Shown in pieces: positions 1 to 9,055 of a stretch of 59,884 nucleotides of DNA. Made by a program: the position numbers and the translations under genes. The stretch spans positions 1 through 59,884 of the forward strand of contig JABHQR010000014.1 in assembly GCA_018696395.1 (NCBI GenBank), in the 5' to 3' direction. Each line of letters opens with the position of its first letter. Within the stretch, counting starts at the first letter, position 1. This DNA is from an archaeon. Its GTDB lineage: Archaea > Nanobdellota > Nanobdellia > Woesearchaeales > GW2011-AR9. The notes beneath the pieces were generated by a model. That model ran no database searches and was not told the DNA's origin. It saw only the letters and a list, made by a program, of their open reading frames with translations.

Positions 1-114
1 AAACCTACTGATGGGACTGATACTTTTGAAGTATTCTATGAGATTACAATTCCTCAGGAAGCTCCAACTGGTACAAAAACTGCAACCTTTACATACACTG
101 CAGAAGCACAGTAA
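1..114 (+). CDS. C-terminal end of a probable surface protein (partial)
   Basis: An open frame runs from the window edge to a TAA at 112-114 and gives 37 residues. They are rich in Thr, Glu and Pro and end in TFTYTAEAQ. Alternating beta-prone residues such as FEVFYEITIP look like the last strands of an Ig-like or NEW3/CARDB-type extracellular domain, as found in other secreted proteins of this window. There is no membrane anchor in the visible part. The domain assignment is a guess from composition. That the frame is coding is likely because a T-rich terminator follows it directly. Confidence 0.55.
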   Translation, partial: KPTDGTDTFEVFYEITIPQEAPTGTKTATFTYTAEAQ

Positions 115-116
115 GT

Positions 117-150
117 TTAATTTTTTCTTTTTTTTCTTTTTATAATTTCT
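117..150 (+). terminator. T-rich archaeal terminator
   Basis: Runs of T interrupted by single C or A residues start a few bases after the stop codon at 114. This is the usual form of intrinsic termination in archaea, where no hairpin is needed. Confidence 0.55.
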
Positions 151-222
151 AATCATTTTTATAATTAAATTTGTGTATAAACAGTAAGTATTAAAAATAA
201 GTTCTTTTCTTAACATATAATT

Positions 223-1422
223 ATGCAAATTGGAATTGTTGGAAAACCTAATGTTGGAAAAAGCACTTTTTTCAAAGCAGCAACTTTAGCTGAAGTTGAA
301 ATTGCAAATTATCCTTTCGCTACGATTAAACCTAATGTAGGTGTAGCTTACCTTAAACAGAAAGATATTGCTAGGGAATTTGGTAGGATCTCTAATCCAA
401 GGGATGGTTTTGTTTTAGGTGAATCTCGATTTATTCCAGTTCAAATGATTGATGTTGCAGGTCTTGTTCCTGGTGCCCATGAGGGTAAAGGTATGGGGAA
501 TCAGTTTCTAGACGATTTAAGGCAGGCAGATGTTTTAATTCATGTTATTGATGTTTCAGGTAGTACTAATAATAAAGGTGAACCTGTTGGGCCTGGCACT
601 CATAATCCAGCAAATGATATTAAATTTTTAGAAACTGAACTTGATATGTGGTATCTTGCAATTTTGGGAAAAGGTTGGGAAAAATTTTCACGTCAAGTAA
701 TGCATGACAAAGGTAAAATTACTGTTGCTTTAGCTAAACAATTAAGTGGTTTAAAAGTTAATGAAGAAATTGTTGAATATGCGATTAAAAAATTAGAACT
801 AGATATTGAAAAACCTGACGGATGGACTTCTGATAATTTAAAAGATTTAGCAATATTATTAAGAAAAATTACTAAACCAATGATTATTGCATGTAATAAA
901 GTGGATGTTTCTTGTGGAAAGCAAAATTTTGATAAATTAAAAGATGATTTTCCAGATATTATCTTGATACCAGTAAGTTCAGAATCTGAGCTTGCTTTAA
1001 GGGAAGCTGCAAAATTGTCTTTGATTAAATATATTCCAGGAGAGAAGAGTTTTAATATTAAAGAACCTAGTGAAATGAATGATAAGCAAATTGCAGCATT
1101 AAAATTTATCCAAGAATCAGTTTTAAATCAATTTGAGTTTGGAACTGGTGTTCAAGAAACTATTAATCAGGCAGTATTTAATTTAATAAAATATATAGCG
1201 GTTTATCCTGGTGGTGCTACTCTCCAAGATAAAGATGGGAATGTAATACCTGACTGTTTTTTAATGCCACCTAATAGCACAGCTTTGGATTTTGCTTATC
1301 GAATTCATACAGATTTAGGAAAAGGATTTATTAGGGCTAAAGATATTAAAAAGAAACTTACTGTTGGTAAAGAACATTTGTTAAATAACAGTGACGTTAT
1401 TGAAATAATCAGTTCAAAGTGA
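223..1422 (+). CDS. ychF: YchF/DRG-type translation-associated GTPase with TGS domain
   Basis: This is a P-loop GTPase of the OBG/YchF group, which binds ribosomes and is thought to act in translation or stress control. The G1 loop GKPNVGKS is at residues 7-14, the G3 region DVAGLVPGAHEGKG near 77-90 and the G4 motif NKVD near 225. A TGS domain occupies roughly the last 75 residues (YPGGATL to the end). The length of 399 aa suits archaeal members. There is no Shine-Dalgarno site, and an AT-rich box at about 190-200 lies at the right distance for a leaderless message. Whether it prefers ATP, as bacterial YchF does, cannot be told from sequence alone. Confidence 0.9.
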   Translation: MQIGIVGKPNVGKSTFFKAATLAEVEIANYPFATIKPNVGVAYLKQKDIAREFGRISNPRDGFVLGESRFIPVQMIDVAGLVPGAHEGKGMGNQFLDDLRQADVLIHVIDVSGSTNNKGEPVGPGTHNPANDIKFLETELDMWYLAILGKGWEKFSRQVMHDKGKITVALAKQLSGLKVNEEIVEYAIKKLELDIEKPDGWTSDNLKDLAILLRKITKPMIIACNKVDVSCGKQNFDKLKDDFPDIILIPVSSESELALREAAKLSLIKYIPGEKSFNIKEPSEMNDKQIAALKFIQESVLNQFEFGTGVQETINQAVFNLIKYIAVYPGGATLQDKDGNVIPDCFLMPPNSTALDFAYRIHTDLGKGFIRAKDIKKKLTVGKEHLLNNSDVIEIISSK

Positions 1423-1527
1423 TGGCTCAATATTTAATATGGTTCAAAATAGGGGTGATCTTGTTTTTAATAAATTTAATTTAAAATAAATCTAGTTTAT
1501 GATTATGATAACTGGGGTGATGATGAA

Positions 1528-3039
1528 ATGTCTTTTTTTGTAAACTTATTATCAAGCATATTAAACAAATTTAGTACTTCAAAAAAGAAATATGTTGTAA
1601 ATTTAAATGAATCTCATGATTTTATCGAAAAAAGAACAAGTGAACTGTTCAATAAAGTTTCTATGGGCGATTTCATGTATCATTTGAATGGTAAAATTAA
1701 TGATAAGGAAAATTATTTATCTTCTTTTTTAATTGGTGTTAATAATGAATTTGGAATGGTGGGCAATAATCTGTCAAATCAAAAAATGGTTGGTAAATCT
1801 ACTGATTCAATGTTAGATGCTGAATTTTTTAATTTAATCAGTAAACAAAGAAATCTTATTGAAAAAATACCTTCCAATTTTTTAATTTCTAATCATGGTT
1901 CAACTTTAAATAACGTTTCTAATTCTTTTAATAATTCAAATAAGTTGACAGCACAATTATCTATAGTTAGGACTCATTTTAATAGTTTAAGCCTAGAACT
2001 TGAATCTGAATCAAGAAAAATTGAAAAATTTAAAGAAAAAATTTCCAGTCAAATGTTAGACCAAGGAAAAAAAGAATTAATTGGAAGAAAATTATTTGTT
2101 ATTAATGATGAATATTCTTATGTTCTTAAATTGATTGATGATTTAAATTCAAAGTTGGAAGCAAGTAAGTTAAGTTATTTAGTTAATTTATCTAGGTCAG
2201 TTAAAGAAATGGAAGAATTTTTAATTAAGAAAGATGAAATTAAACAAAATATTGATTCTAAATTAAATAATTTGAAGAAGATTAAGCAAAGAAAAGAAGA
2301 AAAAGAAACGAGATTGATTAGTTTGAAAGATTCAGCTGAATTTCATCAACCTGAAAAATCTGCTTTATTAGATTTTGAAAAAATTAGTAATAGGGTTGAA
2401 GAAATTGAAGATGAAATTTTTCTTTATTTATCAAAAATAAAAAAGTCTTTAACAGAACTAGAAGATTTTAATTCTGATTATTCATTAATTGAAACAATTA
2501 AAAAAGTCACAGAATTTCAAGAAGATATAACTGCATTTTTCAATTTAAGAAAATGTGAAAAACTGGTACAAGAATTAGATTTTGTTAGGGCTTCTTTAGA
2601 AAAAGGTAAATTGAAGAAATCTGATGGTGATGAACTAGATTTTAATACTTTATTAATCGAGTTTAAAAAAGGGAAATTACGACATTTAATTGAAGAAAGG
2701 AATATATTAAATGAACGGTTAAGAATTTTGCCTCAAGAAAGGTTAAAAGATGACTTTTTTGCTAAAGTTGAAGATATGAATTATAGATTAGAACATTTTA
2801 GAAGAAAAGAGCAAGCATTGAATGATTCAATTTCAACTTTAAAACTTAGTTTAGAAAAATGTGTAAACATGATTGACCTTAAGAAAAAACAATTTGAAGA
2901 TATTTTCAAAAATAAGTTAGATGTTGATTGTGAATTAGTTTTATTAAAGAGATTAAATGAAAATGAGTCAAATCAAGAAAAAAAAGGCATTAGGGAAAAT
3001 ACAATTGATGATTCAAATGATATGAGTGAAACAATTTAA
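1528..3039 (+). CDS. Long coiled-coil protein of unknown function
   Basis: This 503-aa protein has no family I recognise. Residues about 140-480 are almost entirely charged heptad-like sequence rich in Lys, Glu, Leu and Ile, which predicts extended coiled coils in the manner of SMC arms or structural filaments. No Walker motif, signal peptide or membrane segment is visible, so it should be cytoplasmic. The ATG follows a GGGGTGATG site. The gene converges on pgk and the two stop codons overlap inside one TTAA (3036-3039). It could be a structural or chromosome-associated protein, but nothing in the sequence proves this. Confidence 0.75.
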   Translation: MSFFVNLLSSILNKFSTSKKKYVVNLNESHDFIEKRTSELFNKVSMGDFMYHLNGKINDKENYLSSFLIGVNNEFGMVGNNLSNQKMVGKSTDSMLDAEFFNLISKQRNLIEKIPSNFLISNHGSTLNNVSNSFNNSNKLTAQLSIVRTHFNSLSLELESESRKIEKFKEKISSQMLDQGKKELIGRKLFVINDEYSYVLKLIDDLNSKLEASKLSYLVNLSRSVKEMEEFLIKKDEIKQNIDSKLNNLKKIKQRKEEKETRLISLKDSAEFHQPEKSALLDFEKISNRVEEIEDEIFLYLSKIKKSLTELEDFNSDYSLIETIKKVTEFQEDITAFFNLRKCEKLVQELDFVRASLEKGKLKKSDGDELDFNTLLIEFKKGKLRHLIEERNILNERLRILPQERLKDDFFAKVEDMNYRLEHFRRKEQALNDSISTLKLSLEKCVNMIDLKKKQFEDIFKNKLDVDCELVLLKRLNENESNQEKKGIRENTIDDSNDMSETI

Positions 3040-4310
3040 TTAAATAATTTAAAATTATCTAATAATGCTTTAATTGCGGGAAGTTTTTTGTTTGAAAGAT
3101 ATGTTATTGATGCTCCACCCCCAGTGGAAATATGTGATATTTTCTTTTTAAGTTTAAACATTTCAATCATTTCTGAACTTTCTCCACCTCCAATTATGCT
3201 AAATGATTGACTTTTAGCAATTGAATTTGCAATTTCTTGACTGCCTTTTTGAAATTTTTTAATCTCAAAATAACCTAGTGGTCCATTCCATATTATCGTT
3301 CTAGCATTTAAAATGTGGAAATTAAATAATTGAACTGTTTTTGGTCCGATGTCAAGACCAATTTCATCTGATTCAATATTATTGAAATCTTTAGAAATAG
3401 CTTTAGAATTTTTTGCAATCCTTTTTGAACAAATAAAATCTATTGGGAGAACAATTTTATTCTTGTATCTTTTATTATTTTTTATTATTTTTGTTGCAAT
3501 TTTAACTGAGTTCTGGTCACACAATGAATGCCCTACATTATATCCTTTAGCTTTAAGGAAAGGAAATGCTAAAGCCCCTCCAATCAGAATTTTGTCTGCA
3601 TTTTTTATTGCACTTTCAATCAAATTAATCTTGTTTAATTTTGATCCGCCCATGATCCAGACTGATGGCCTTTGTGGTCGGAATGCTTTGTTCAAATTTA
3701 ACAATTCTGTTTCTAATAATAATCCCATGTAAGCCGGTATAAATTTAGTTATAGCGCAAACTGAAGCGTGTTCTCGGTGAGATACTGCGAAAGCATCATT
3801 AATATAAATGTCTGCTAAGTTAGCTAATGAATGAGCAAATGAATAATCATTTTGAATTTCTTCATCATAAAATCTAAGGTTTTCAAGTAAAATTATCTCT
3901 TTGTTCTTTGCTTTTTCAATTTTATCTTTTACTTCTTGACCTAAACAATCATCAACTTTGATAATTCTATTTTTTGGTAATAATTTTCTTAATTCTTTGG
4001 CAACTAAATTTGTTCTTAATAATTTGAGGTTTCTTCCTTTTGGTCTTCCAAAATGAGTCATTAAAATAATTTTACAATCATTTCTAAGAAAATATTTAAT
4101 GGTGATTAGACTTGCTTTAATTTTTTCGTTATCTTTAATAATTAATCTATTTCCTTTTTTAATTGTTGGTACGTTAAAATCAACTCTGATTAAAACTGTT
4201 TTACCAATTAAATTAATGTCAGTGATACTTCTGAGTTTAGGTCTTTTTTTAGTAAGTGGTATTAGTTTTGATATTTTACTAATTGTTTTATTTGTTATTT
4301 TTTTAATCAT
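3036..4310 (-). CDS. pgk: Phosphoglycerate kinase
   Basis: It transfers phosphate between 1,3-bisphosphoglycerate and ADP in the lower part of glycolysis/gluconeogenesis. Family motifs are in order: VDFNVP and HFGRPKG in the N-terminal substrate domain, NDAFAVSHREHAS, the GGSKLNKINLIESAI nucleotide-domain motif, IWNGPLGYFE, and the glycine-rich STGGGAS near the C terminus. The protein is 424 aa. The first 25 residues (Lys-rich, before the core begins at RSITDINLIGKTVLIR) look like an extension. A shorter start is not obvious because the next in-frame ATG lies well inside the core. It is convergent with the coiled-coil gene and shares stop-codon bases with it. Confidence 0.95.
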   Translation of the reverse strand: MIKKITNKTISKISKLIPLTKKRPKLRSITDINLIGKTVLIRVDFNVPTIKKGNRLIIKDNEKIKASLITIKYFLRNDCKIILMTHFGRPKGRNLKLLRTNLVAKELRKLLPKNRIIKVDDCLGQEVKDKIEKAKNKEIILLENLRFYDEEIQNDYSFAHSLANLADIYINDAFAVSHREHASVCAITKFIPAYMGLLLETELLNLNKAFRPQRPSVWIMGGSKLNKINLIESAIKNADKILIGGALAFPFLKAKGYNVGHSLCDQNSVKIATKIIKNNKRYKNKIVLPIDFICSKRIAKNSKAISKDFNNIESDEIGLDIGPKTVQLFNFHILNARTIIWNGPLGYFEIKKFQKGSQEIANSIAKSQSFSIIGGGESSEMIEMFKLKKKISHISTGGGASITYLSNKKLPAIKALLDNFKLFN

Positions 4311-4472
4311 TTTTGTTTAATTTACGATTTTATTTAAATCAATTTTTATTCTTTATAACTTAATCAAAGAAAAAATTAGTGTTTAAAATAGTTTTGTTTT
4401 TTAATCTGTGTTTGGATTAGTATTTTATAATGGTTATTTTGTGGTAATGGAACTATGTTCTAGAAAAGTAAT

Positions 4473-4483
4473 CTTTATATAAT
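4473..4483 (+). promoter_or_regulatory. TATA-like promoter box of the beta-helix surface protein gene
   Basis: CTTTATATAAT stands about 75 bp before the ATG at 4549. Transcription starting about 25 bp downstream would give a leader of some 45 nt containing the strong Shine-Dalgarno site GAGGGGGG at 4531-4538. Confidence 0.5.
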
Positions 4484-4548
4484 CTTTACCTTTAACTTGT
4501 GGGATTAGGTTAATTTTTAATTTAATTTACGAGGGGGGTTTAAGGAAT

Positions 4549-7359
4549 ATGTATCAGAAAATATTATGTTTATCAATAGTTATGTTAAGTTTTTTAGTTC
4601 TTGTTGGGGTGGTTAGTGCAGATATTAATTTGACTGAGTGTTTAGGTGATAATGTTACAAGTGGTGAAACTTACATTCTACAAGGTGATCTTTATCATAA
4701 TGCATCAGTTTTAGATGATAGGTGTTTTGATTTAGACGGAGATAATAACATAATTATTGATTGTAATGGTTATTCTATGATAGGAAATGGGTCTGGGTCA
4801 GATTATGGGTTTATGGTTAGGGGTAGTGCAAGTGGCAATCTTATTCAAAATTGTAATATTTATAACTTTTCAGATAGTATTTATGGTTCTGGTTCAGGTA
4901 GTCTTCAAATAATTAATAATTCTATCTACAGTTCTTCAAGTCATGGGATTTACCTCAGAAATGGTGGCAATAATTTAATAGAAAATAACTCTATCTATTT
5001 TACTGATGGTGAAGGGATTTATATGGTAGGTTATTCAGGCTATATGTCTAACAATACCATTTCTAACAATAATGTGATTAACTCTTCTACGAATGGGGGA
5101 ATTTATTTGTCTAAGTTAGTTAATTCTACTATTAGTAATAATTATGTTGTAAATGCATCTACTACTGGTATTTATCTGGGAAATTGTAGCAATAATCAAT
5201 TTACTTCAAACAATGTCTCTCAAACATCAAATGCATTTAGGTTTCATACTGCTTCTTCAAATCAAAATAATTTAGCTGGTAATATGATCTCAAATGTTGA
5301 TTATGGCTTTAATTTTTTAACTGCGGGTGTTGGTAATGTTTTTAATAACAATACTATTGTTGCTGATAACAAAGATTTTAACTTAATTTCTGGATGTAAT
5401 TCTACTCAATTGATTAATCAATCAATTATAAGTTATATCTTTACTAACTTATTTAACTTTAGCATTGAAAATAATTTTGGGAAAATAATTTTCTTAACGA
5501 ACTTTACAGAATCAGGGGGAAATCTATCTGAAATTTTAAGAATTGAAAGTAATTCTATTTTTATCAATACTTCTTTGGACCCAGGTGTTGGATTTAACGT
5601 TAGCGCTAATTTAACTTTATATAATATTGATCTTCCTAGTTTAGGTATAACAGATCCTCAGCCTCACGTTGATGGTGATTATTGTACAGATTGCGGGACA
5701 ATGACCAATAATGGGGCAACTTATTATTTCAATGTTTCACATTTTTCAAATTATAGTGTTGGTGAGGGTATAACTTTAACTGAATGTGGGAATTTAACTG
5801 AAAGTGGTTCAAATTATTATCTTGAAAGTAATGTGTCGTCTTCTGGAACTTGTATCTCCATTCAAAATGATAGTATTACTTTAGATTGTCAAGGTTATAC
5901 TTTAACTGGTGATGGTTCAGAAAATGGGATTGATTTAACAGATGTTAATGAAATTAATGTCACTAATTGTAATCTATTTAATTTTAGTTATGGTGTGTTG
6001 GTGGATGGCAATTCTGATGATAATAATTTCATAAATAACTTTGTGTTTAACAATTCAGGATATGGTTTTGGTATGATTGATTCTAGTATAGGAAATAATT
6101 TATTTTATGGGAATGAGGTTTACCAAAATATTTTTGGTGGTTTCTTTATTAAAAATAATTTTAATGATTTTAGTAATTTTACTAATAACTTAGTGCATAA
6201 CAATCCTTATGGTTTTAATATTGATGATGGGTCAAATTATTTTACCAACAATACTGTTGTTAATAATAGTCTTTTATCTTTTAATTCAAGGAGTGATGGT
6301 GGTTTAATAATCCATTTTATAGACCAAGTTGTTGATAGTTACAATTTTACTAGTGCAACTAACATTGTTTTACAAAATAGCACTTATGGTCAAGTACAGT
6401 TTTTAAACGCAACTGAAGGGAATGGTACTAATTTAAACAGTGACATTTTAATTGGAAATAATTCAATTATCATAAACTCAATTGCAACATCCTGGTTAAA
6501 CAAAAGTGCGAATTTAACGTTCTACAATATTGTTTTAGACAATTTATACACTTATGGGATAACTGACCCATTACCTTACATGAACGGTGCTGAATGTGCC
6601 AGTAGTACTTGTGGTAATTTATCTAACACTACGACTTCATTCTGGTTTACTGTAGAACATTTTACTAATTTTAGTATTTATGGTACTGAAGGTTCTTCTT
6701 CTAGCTCTAGCAGTTCTTCTTCTAGCTCTTCTGGTGGCGGAAGTGGTTCATCCAGTTCAGGTGGTGGCGGTGGTTCCAGTGGTTCAACCTACATAGTTGA
6801 TGAATATGAATTAGAAGAAGGATTTACTCAAGAGATGGAAGGATCAGATAGGTTCAAAGTAACTTTTGATGGTGACAGTTATTATCTGTCTGTTGTTGAA
6901 GTTGAGGATGATGGTGTTGAACTGAACTGGTCAGATGATTTAGGTTCTGGTGATGTTGGTGAGAGTGAAACTATCAAGTTTGATTTAGATGGTGATGGTT
7001 ACTATGATTATGATGTGAGTTTAGGTTCAATAAACACTACTTCAGAAACTGCAACATTAACAATTTATGGTATCTCTGAGCTTTATGAAGATATCTCAAC
7101 TTCTGATGGTGAAAGTGATAGCTCTTCAACAGATGATTCCAGCAGTGATGATTCTAGTTCAATATCTTCAAATGATGGTGAAGAAAATGATTTTGAATTA
7201 AGTGAAGATTTTAATGAATCTGATGATGGTTTGTTAGAAAATTGGACTAGTTCTTCATTCAGTTGGATGTGGTTTGGAATAATTGTCTTAGGGTTATTAA
7301 TAGTGGCGGGATTTGTTTATTATTTTTTAGGTTCTAGGTCACAGAAAGAATCATTTTAA
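4549..7359 (+). CDS. Cell-surface parallel beta-helix (NosD/PbH1-like) protein with Ser/Gly linker and C-terminal membrane anchor
   Basis: A secretory signal (residues 1-24, ending in VVSA) is followed by two stretches of right-handed beta-helix repeats. These have NNxI, NSIY and GIYL/GFxI rungs, and each opens with a cap of the type CIxIxxxxITLDCQGYxLTGDG. Very many Asn-X-Ser/Thr sequons suggest N-glycosylation. After about residue 715 comes a poly-Ser run, then a Gly/Ser linker, then a domain beginning TYIVDEYEL (about 746). An acidic Ser/Asp stretch, one membrane helix (about 905-930) and a short basic tail end the protein. Beta-helix proteins of this sort usually bind or cleave polysaccharide, or act as adhesins. 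No catalytic residues can be named here. The C-terminal module is shared with the giant protein at 9056. Confidence 0.85.
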   Translation: MYQKILCLSIVMLSFLVLVGVVSADINLTECLGDNVTSGETYILQGDLYHNASVLDDRCFDLDGDNNIIIDCNGYSMIGNGSGSDYGFMVRGSASGNLIQNCNIYNFSDSIYGSGSGSLQIINNSIYSSSSHGIYLRNGGNNLIENNSIYFTDGEGIYMVGYSGYMSNNTISNNNVINSSTNGGIYLSKLVNSTISNNYVVNASTTGIYLGNCSNNQFTSNNVSQTSNAFRFHTASSNQNNLAGNMISNVDYGFNFLTAGVGNVFNNNTIVADNKDFNLISGCNSTQLINQSIISYIFTNLFNFSIENNFGKIIFLTNFTESGGNLSEILRIESNSIFINTSLDPGVGFNVSANLTLYNIDLPSLGITDPQPHVDGDYCTDCGTMTNNGATYYFNVSHFSNYSVGEGITLTECGNLTESGSNYYLESNVSSSGTCISIQNDSITLDCQGYTLTGDGSENGIDLTDVNEINVTNCNLFNFSYGVLVDGNSDDNNFINNFVFNNSGYGFGMIDSSIGNNLFYGNEVYQNIFGGFFIKNNFNDFSNFTNNLVHNNPYGFNIDDGSNYFTNNTVVNNSLLSFNSRSDGGLIIHFIDQVVDSYNFTSATNIVLQNSTYGQVQFLNATEGNGTNLNSDILIGNNSIIINSIATSWLNKSANLTFYNIVLDNLYTYGITDPLPYMNGAECASSTCGNLSNTTTSFWFTVEHFTNFSIYGTEGSSSSSSSSSSSSSGGGSGSSSSGGGGGSSGSTYIVDEYELEEGFTQEMEGSDRFKVTFDGDSYYLSVVEVEDDGVELNWSDDLGSGDVGESETIKFDLDGDGYYDYDVSLGSINTTSETATLTIYGISELYEDISTSDGESDSSSTDDSSSDDSSSISSNDGEENDFELSEDFNESDDGLLENWTSSSFSWMWFGIIVLGLLIVAGFVYYFLGSRSQKESF

Positions 7360-7379
7360 TTTTTTTAAATTTTTTTAAT

Positions 7380-8627
7380 TTAATGATTCATTAAAATTTC
7401 AATCTCTTTACAAATTTTTTCATCGAAATCATAATTCTTTTCTCCTTCTTGTTTTTTGGTATTAAGTGTTTGAATCAATTCTTTAACTAATTGTAACTCT
7501 TTGTTTTTATCAAATAAATTAATCTGTTGTAAATGTTCTTTGATAATCTTTTCTTCCGTTTCTTCCAAAGATGTTTCTTTGGTATTAATTTTAATCTCTT
7601 CAAATTCTTTGCTTGATAATTTAGATGTATTTCTCATTACAAAGGATGTTCCTTTCTGGTAAAACCAATCAGTGATCTCTGGGAAATTGATGTCACTACT
7701 TCTTCCTTCAATTAATTCTCCAAATAGTCTGATTGTGACAATTTTATTTTTAATTTCTTTATTTGAAAAATGATTTTTAATTTCTTGGTTAATTTGAATC
7801 GCAGATTTTCTTTTACAATCTAAAATTAACTTTTCATGTTCAATAATTTTTACTGGTACCCATTCAATGTTTTGAGTGTTAATATTTTCATTATAATCTA
7901 TTAAATAATAACCACCATTGCTATACTTTTCTAATTCTAAAAAATTGTTTGGAAATAATGCTCCTGGGTAAGTTAATGTTCCAATGTTTTCAACTTCAAT
8001 TTTAGTTGGGTGGTGGATATGTCCACCAGCATAATAATTAAATCCTTTTGGCAAAAAAGATGCTGGTTGTGATTCTATGATTTCAAGGTGTTTTGGTTTT
8101 AATTCTGTGATAGTAGTATGAAACATGAAAATTTTGTAATTTTCATTATTGTTATTTTGATTTTCAAGAACTTCTCTATTCAGATTTTCATAATATGTTT
8201 TATCTAACAAACCTCTTCTTCCTAGGACTCCTGTGATTTTAGTTTTGGTTTTTGAATCAATTGTAAACTTAAGTTCAAGTTGTTTAGATCCAGGATTAAC
8301 TGAACCCTTACAAACATTAATCATTAATCCTGCATTTTCTAATACGTCTAGGATCGTTTTTCCGCTGGGCGAAAAATCGTGTGAACCAGCAATAACATAT
8401 AGTGGTATATTATTTTGTTTTAATTCATTCAGTTTTTTTGTTACAATCTTTAGAATATCTAATGGGGGAATTGAGGTGTTAAATAAATCTCCTGCAAATA
8501 AGACAAAATCTACTTTTCTACAAATGCAATCATCAATTGCTTTAAGGAATGCTTGTGTAGATATATCTCTAATTTTCTGATCTCTCCAAGAACCTAAATG
8601 TAAATCTGCTAAATGTGCGAATCTCAT
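7380..8627 (-). CDS. Mre11/SbcD-like DNA repair metallophosphoesterase
   Basis: This is a calcineurin-type nuclease related to Mre11, which processes DNA ends in recombination. Metal-binding motifs are in order: HLADLHLGS at the N terminus, FAGDLFN, AGSHDFSPSG (the usual GNHD carries Ser for Asn), FHTTI and GGHIHHPTK. A helical C-terminal part of about 150 residues follows. I start the gene at the ATG at 8627, because MRFAHLADLHLG is the conserved N terminus; an in-frame start 25 codons upstream would add a hydrophobic tail not seen in the family. In many archaea mre11 sits with rad50, herA and nurA, but none of these is adjacent here. Confidence 0.88.
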   Translation of the reverse strand: MRFAHLADLHLGSWRDQKIRDISTQAFLKAIDDCICRKVDFVLFAGDLFNTSIPPLDILKIVTKKLNELKQNNIPLYVIAGSHDFSPSGKTILDVLENAGLMINVCKGSVNPGSKQLELKFTIDSKTKTKITGVLGRRGLLDKTYYENLNREVLENQNNNNENYKIFMFHTTITELKPKHLEIIESQPASFLPKGFNYYAGGHIHHPTKIEVENIGTLTYPGALFPNNFLELEKYSNGGYYLIDYNENINTQNIEWVPVKIIEHEKLILDCKRKSAIQINQEIKNHFSNKEIKNKIVTIRLFGELIEGRSSDINFPEITDWFYQKGTSFVMRNTSKLSSKEFEEIKINTKETSLEETEEKIIKEHLQQINLFDKNKELQLVKELIQTLNTKKQEGEKNYDFDEKICKEIEILMNH

Positions 8628-8935
8628 CTCCAGGTAGAATTGATTGGTGCTTATATTAATTGTTATTATCAAATATAAATTCAAAATAAAATAAATTAGC
8701 AATAAATATTAGCAATTAATAATGATGAATAGTTATTTCTGAAACTATCATTGTATTAATTATTTTTAATTGCAACTAATTTCATGAGTTTAAAATCAAT
8801 ATTTAATATTTTAAATTTAATAAATCTCTTAAATTATAATCATTTGTGGTTTAAAGCTTTATCTGTTTTGTTAAATGAACTTTTGATATTCTCTAGAATC
8901 ATTTTTAACTTCAGAAATCAATTTCAGTATCGCAG
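8628..8935. other. AT-rich intergenic region with no gene seen
   Basis: These 308 bases separate the divergent mre11-like and Cys-rich genes. They contain many stops in all frames and a short direct repeat of TTAGCAAT (around 8695-8717). I see no RNA gene. The promoter of the right-hand gene lies just after this stretch. Confidence 0.5.
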
Positions 8936-8950
8936 GAACATTTAAATACA
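8936..8950 (+). promoter_or_regulatory. Archaeal TATA box of the Cys-rich giant gene
   Basis: The sequence GAACATTTAAATACA has the TTTAAATA form seen before several genes here. It would give a leader of about 85 nt carrying the GAGGTG site at 9041-9046. Confidence 0.55.
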
Positions 8951-9055
8951 CATTTTATTTATTAATTAAGATATTTTTAAAATATTATTAAGTGACAGTT
9001 TATGAATTTAAAATAATCAAGATAAAAAAGTTCAATAAAAGAGGTGTGTGTTTTA

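Noticed and set aside
8722-8742. C/D box sRNA suggested by ATGATGA followed by CTGA
   Set aside because: No second C' and D boxes and no terminal stem follow; in such AT-rich DNA these short boxes occur by chance.
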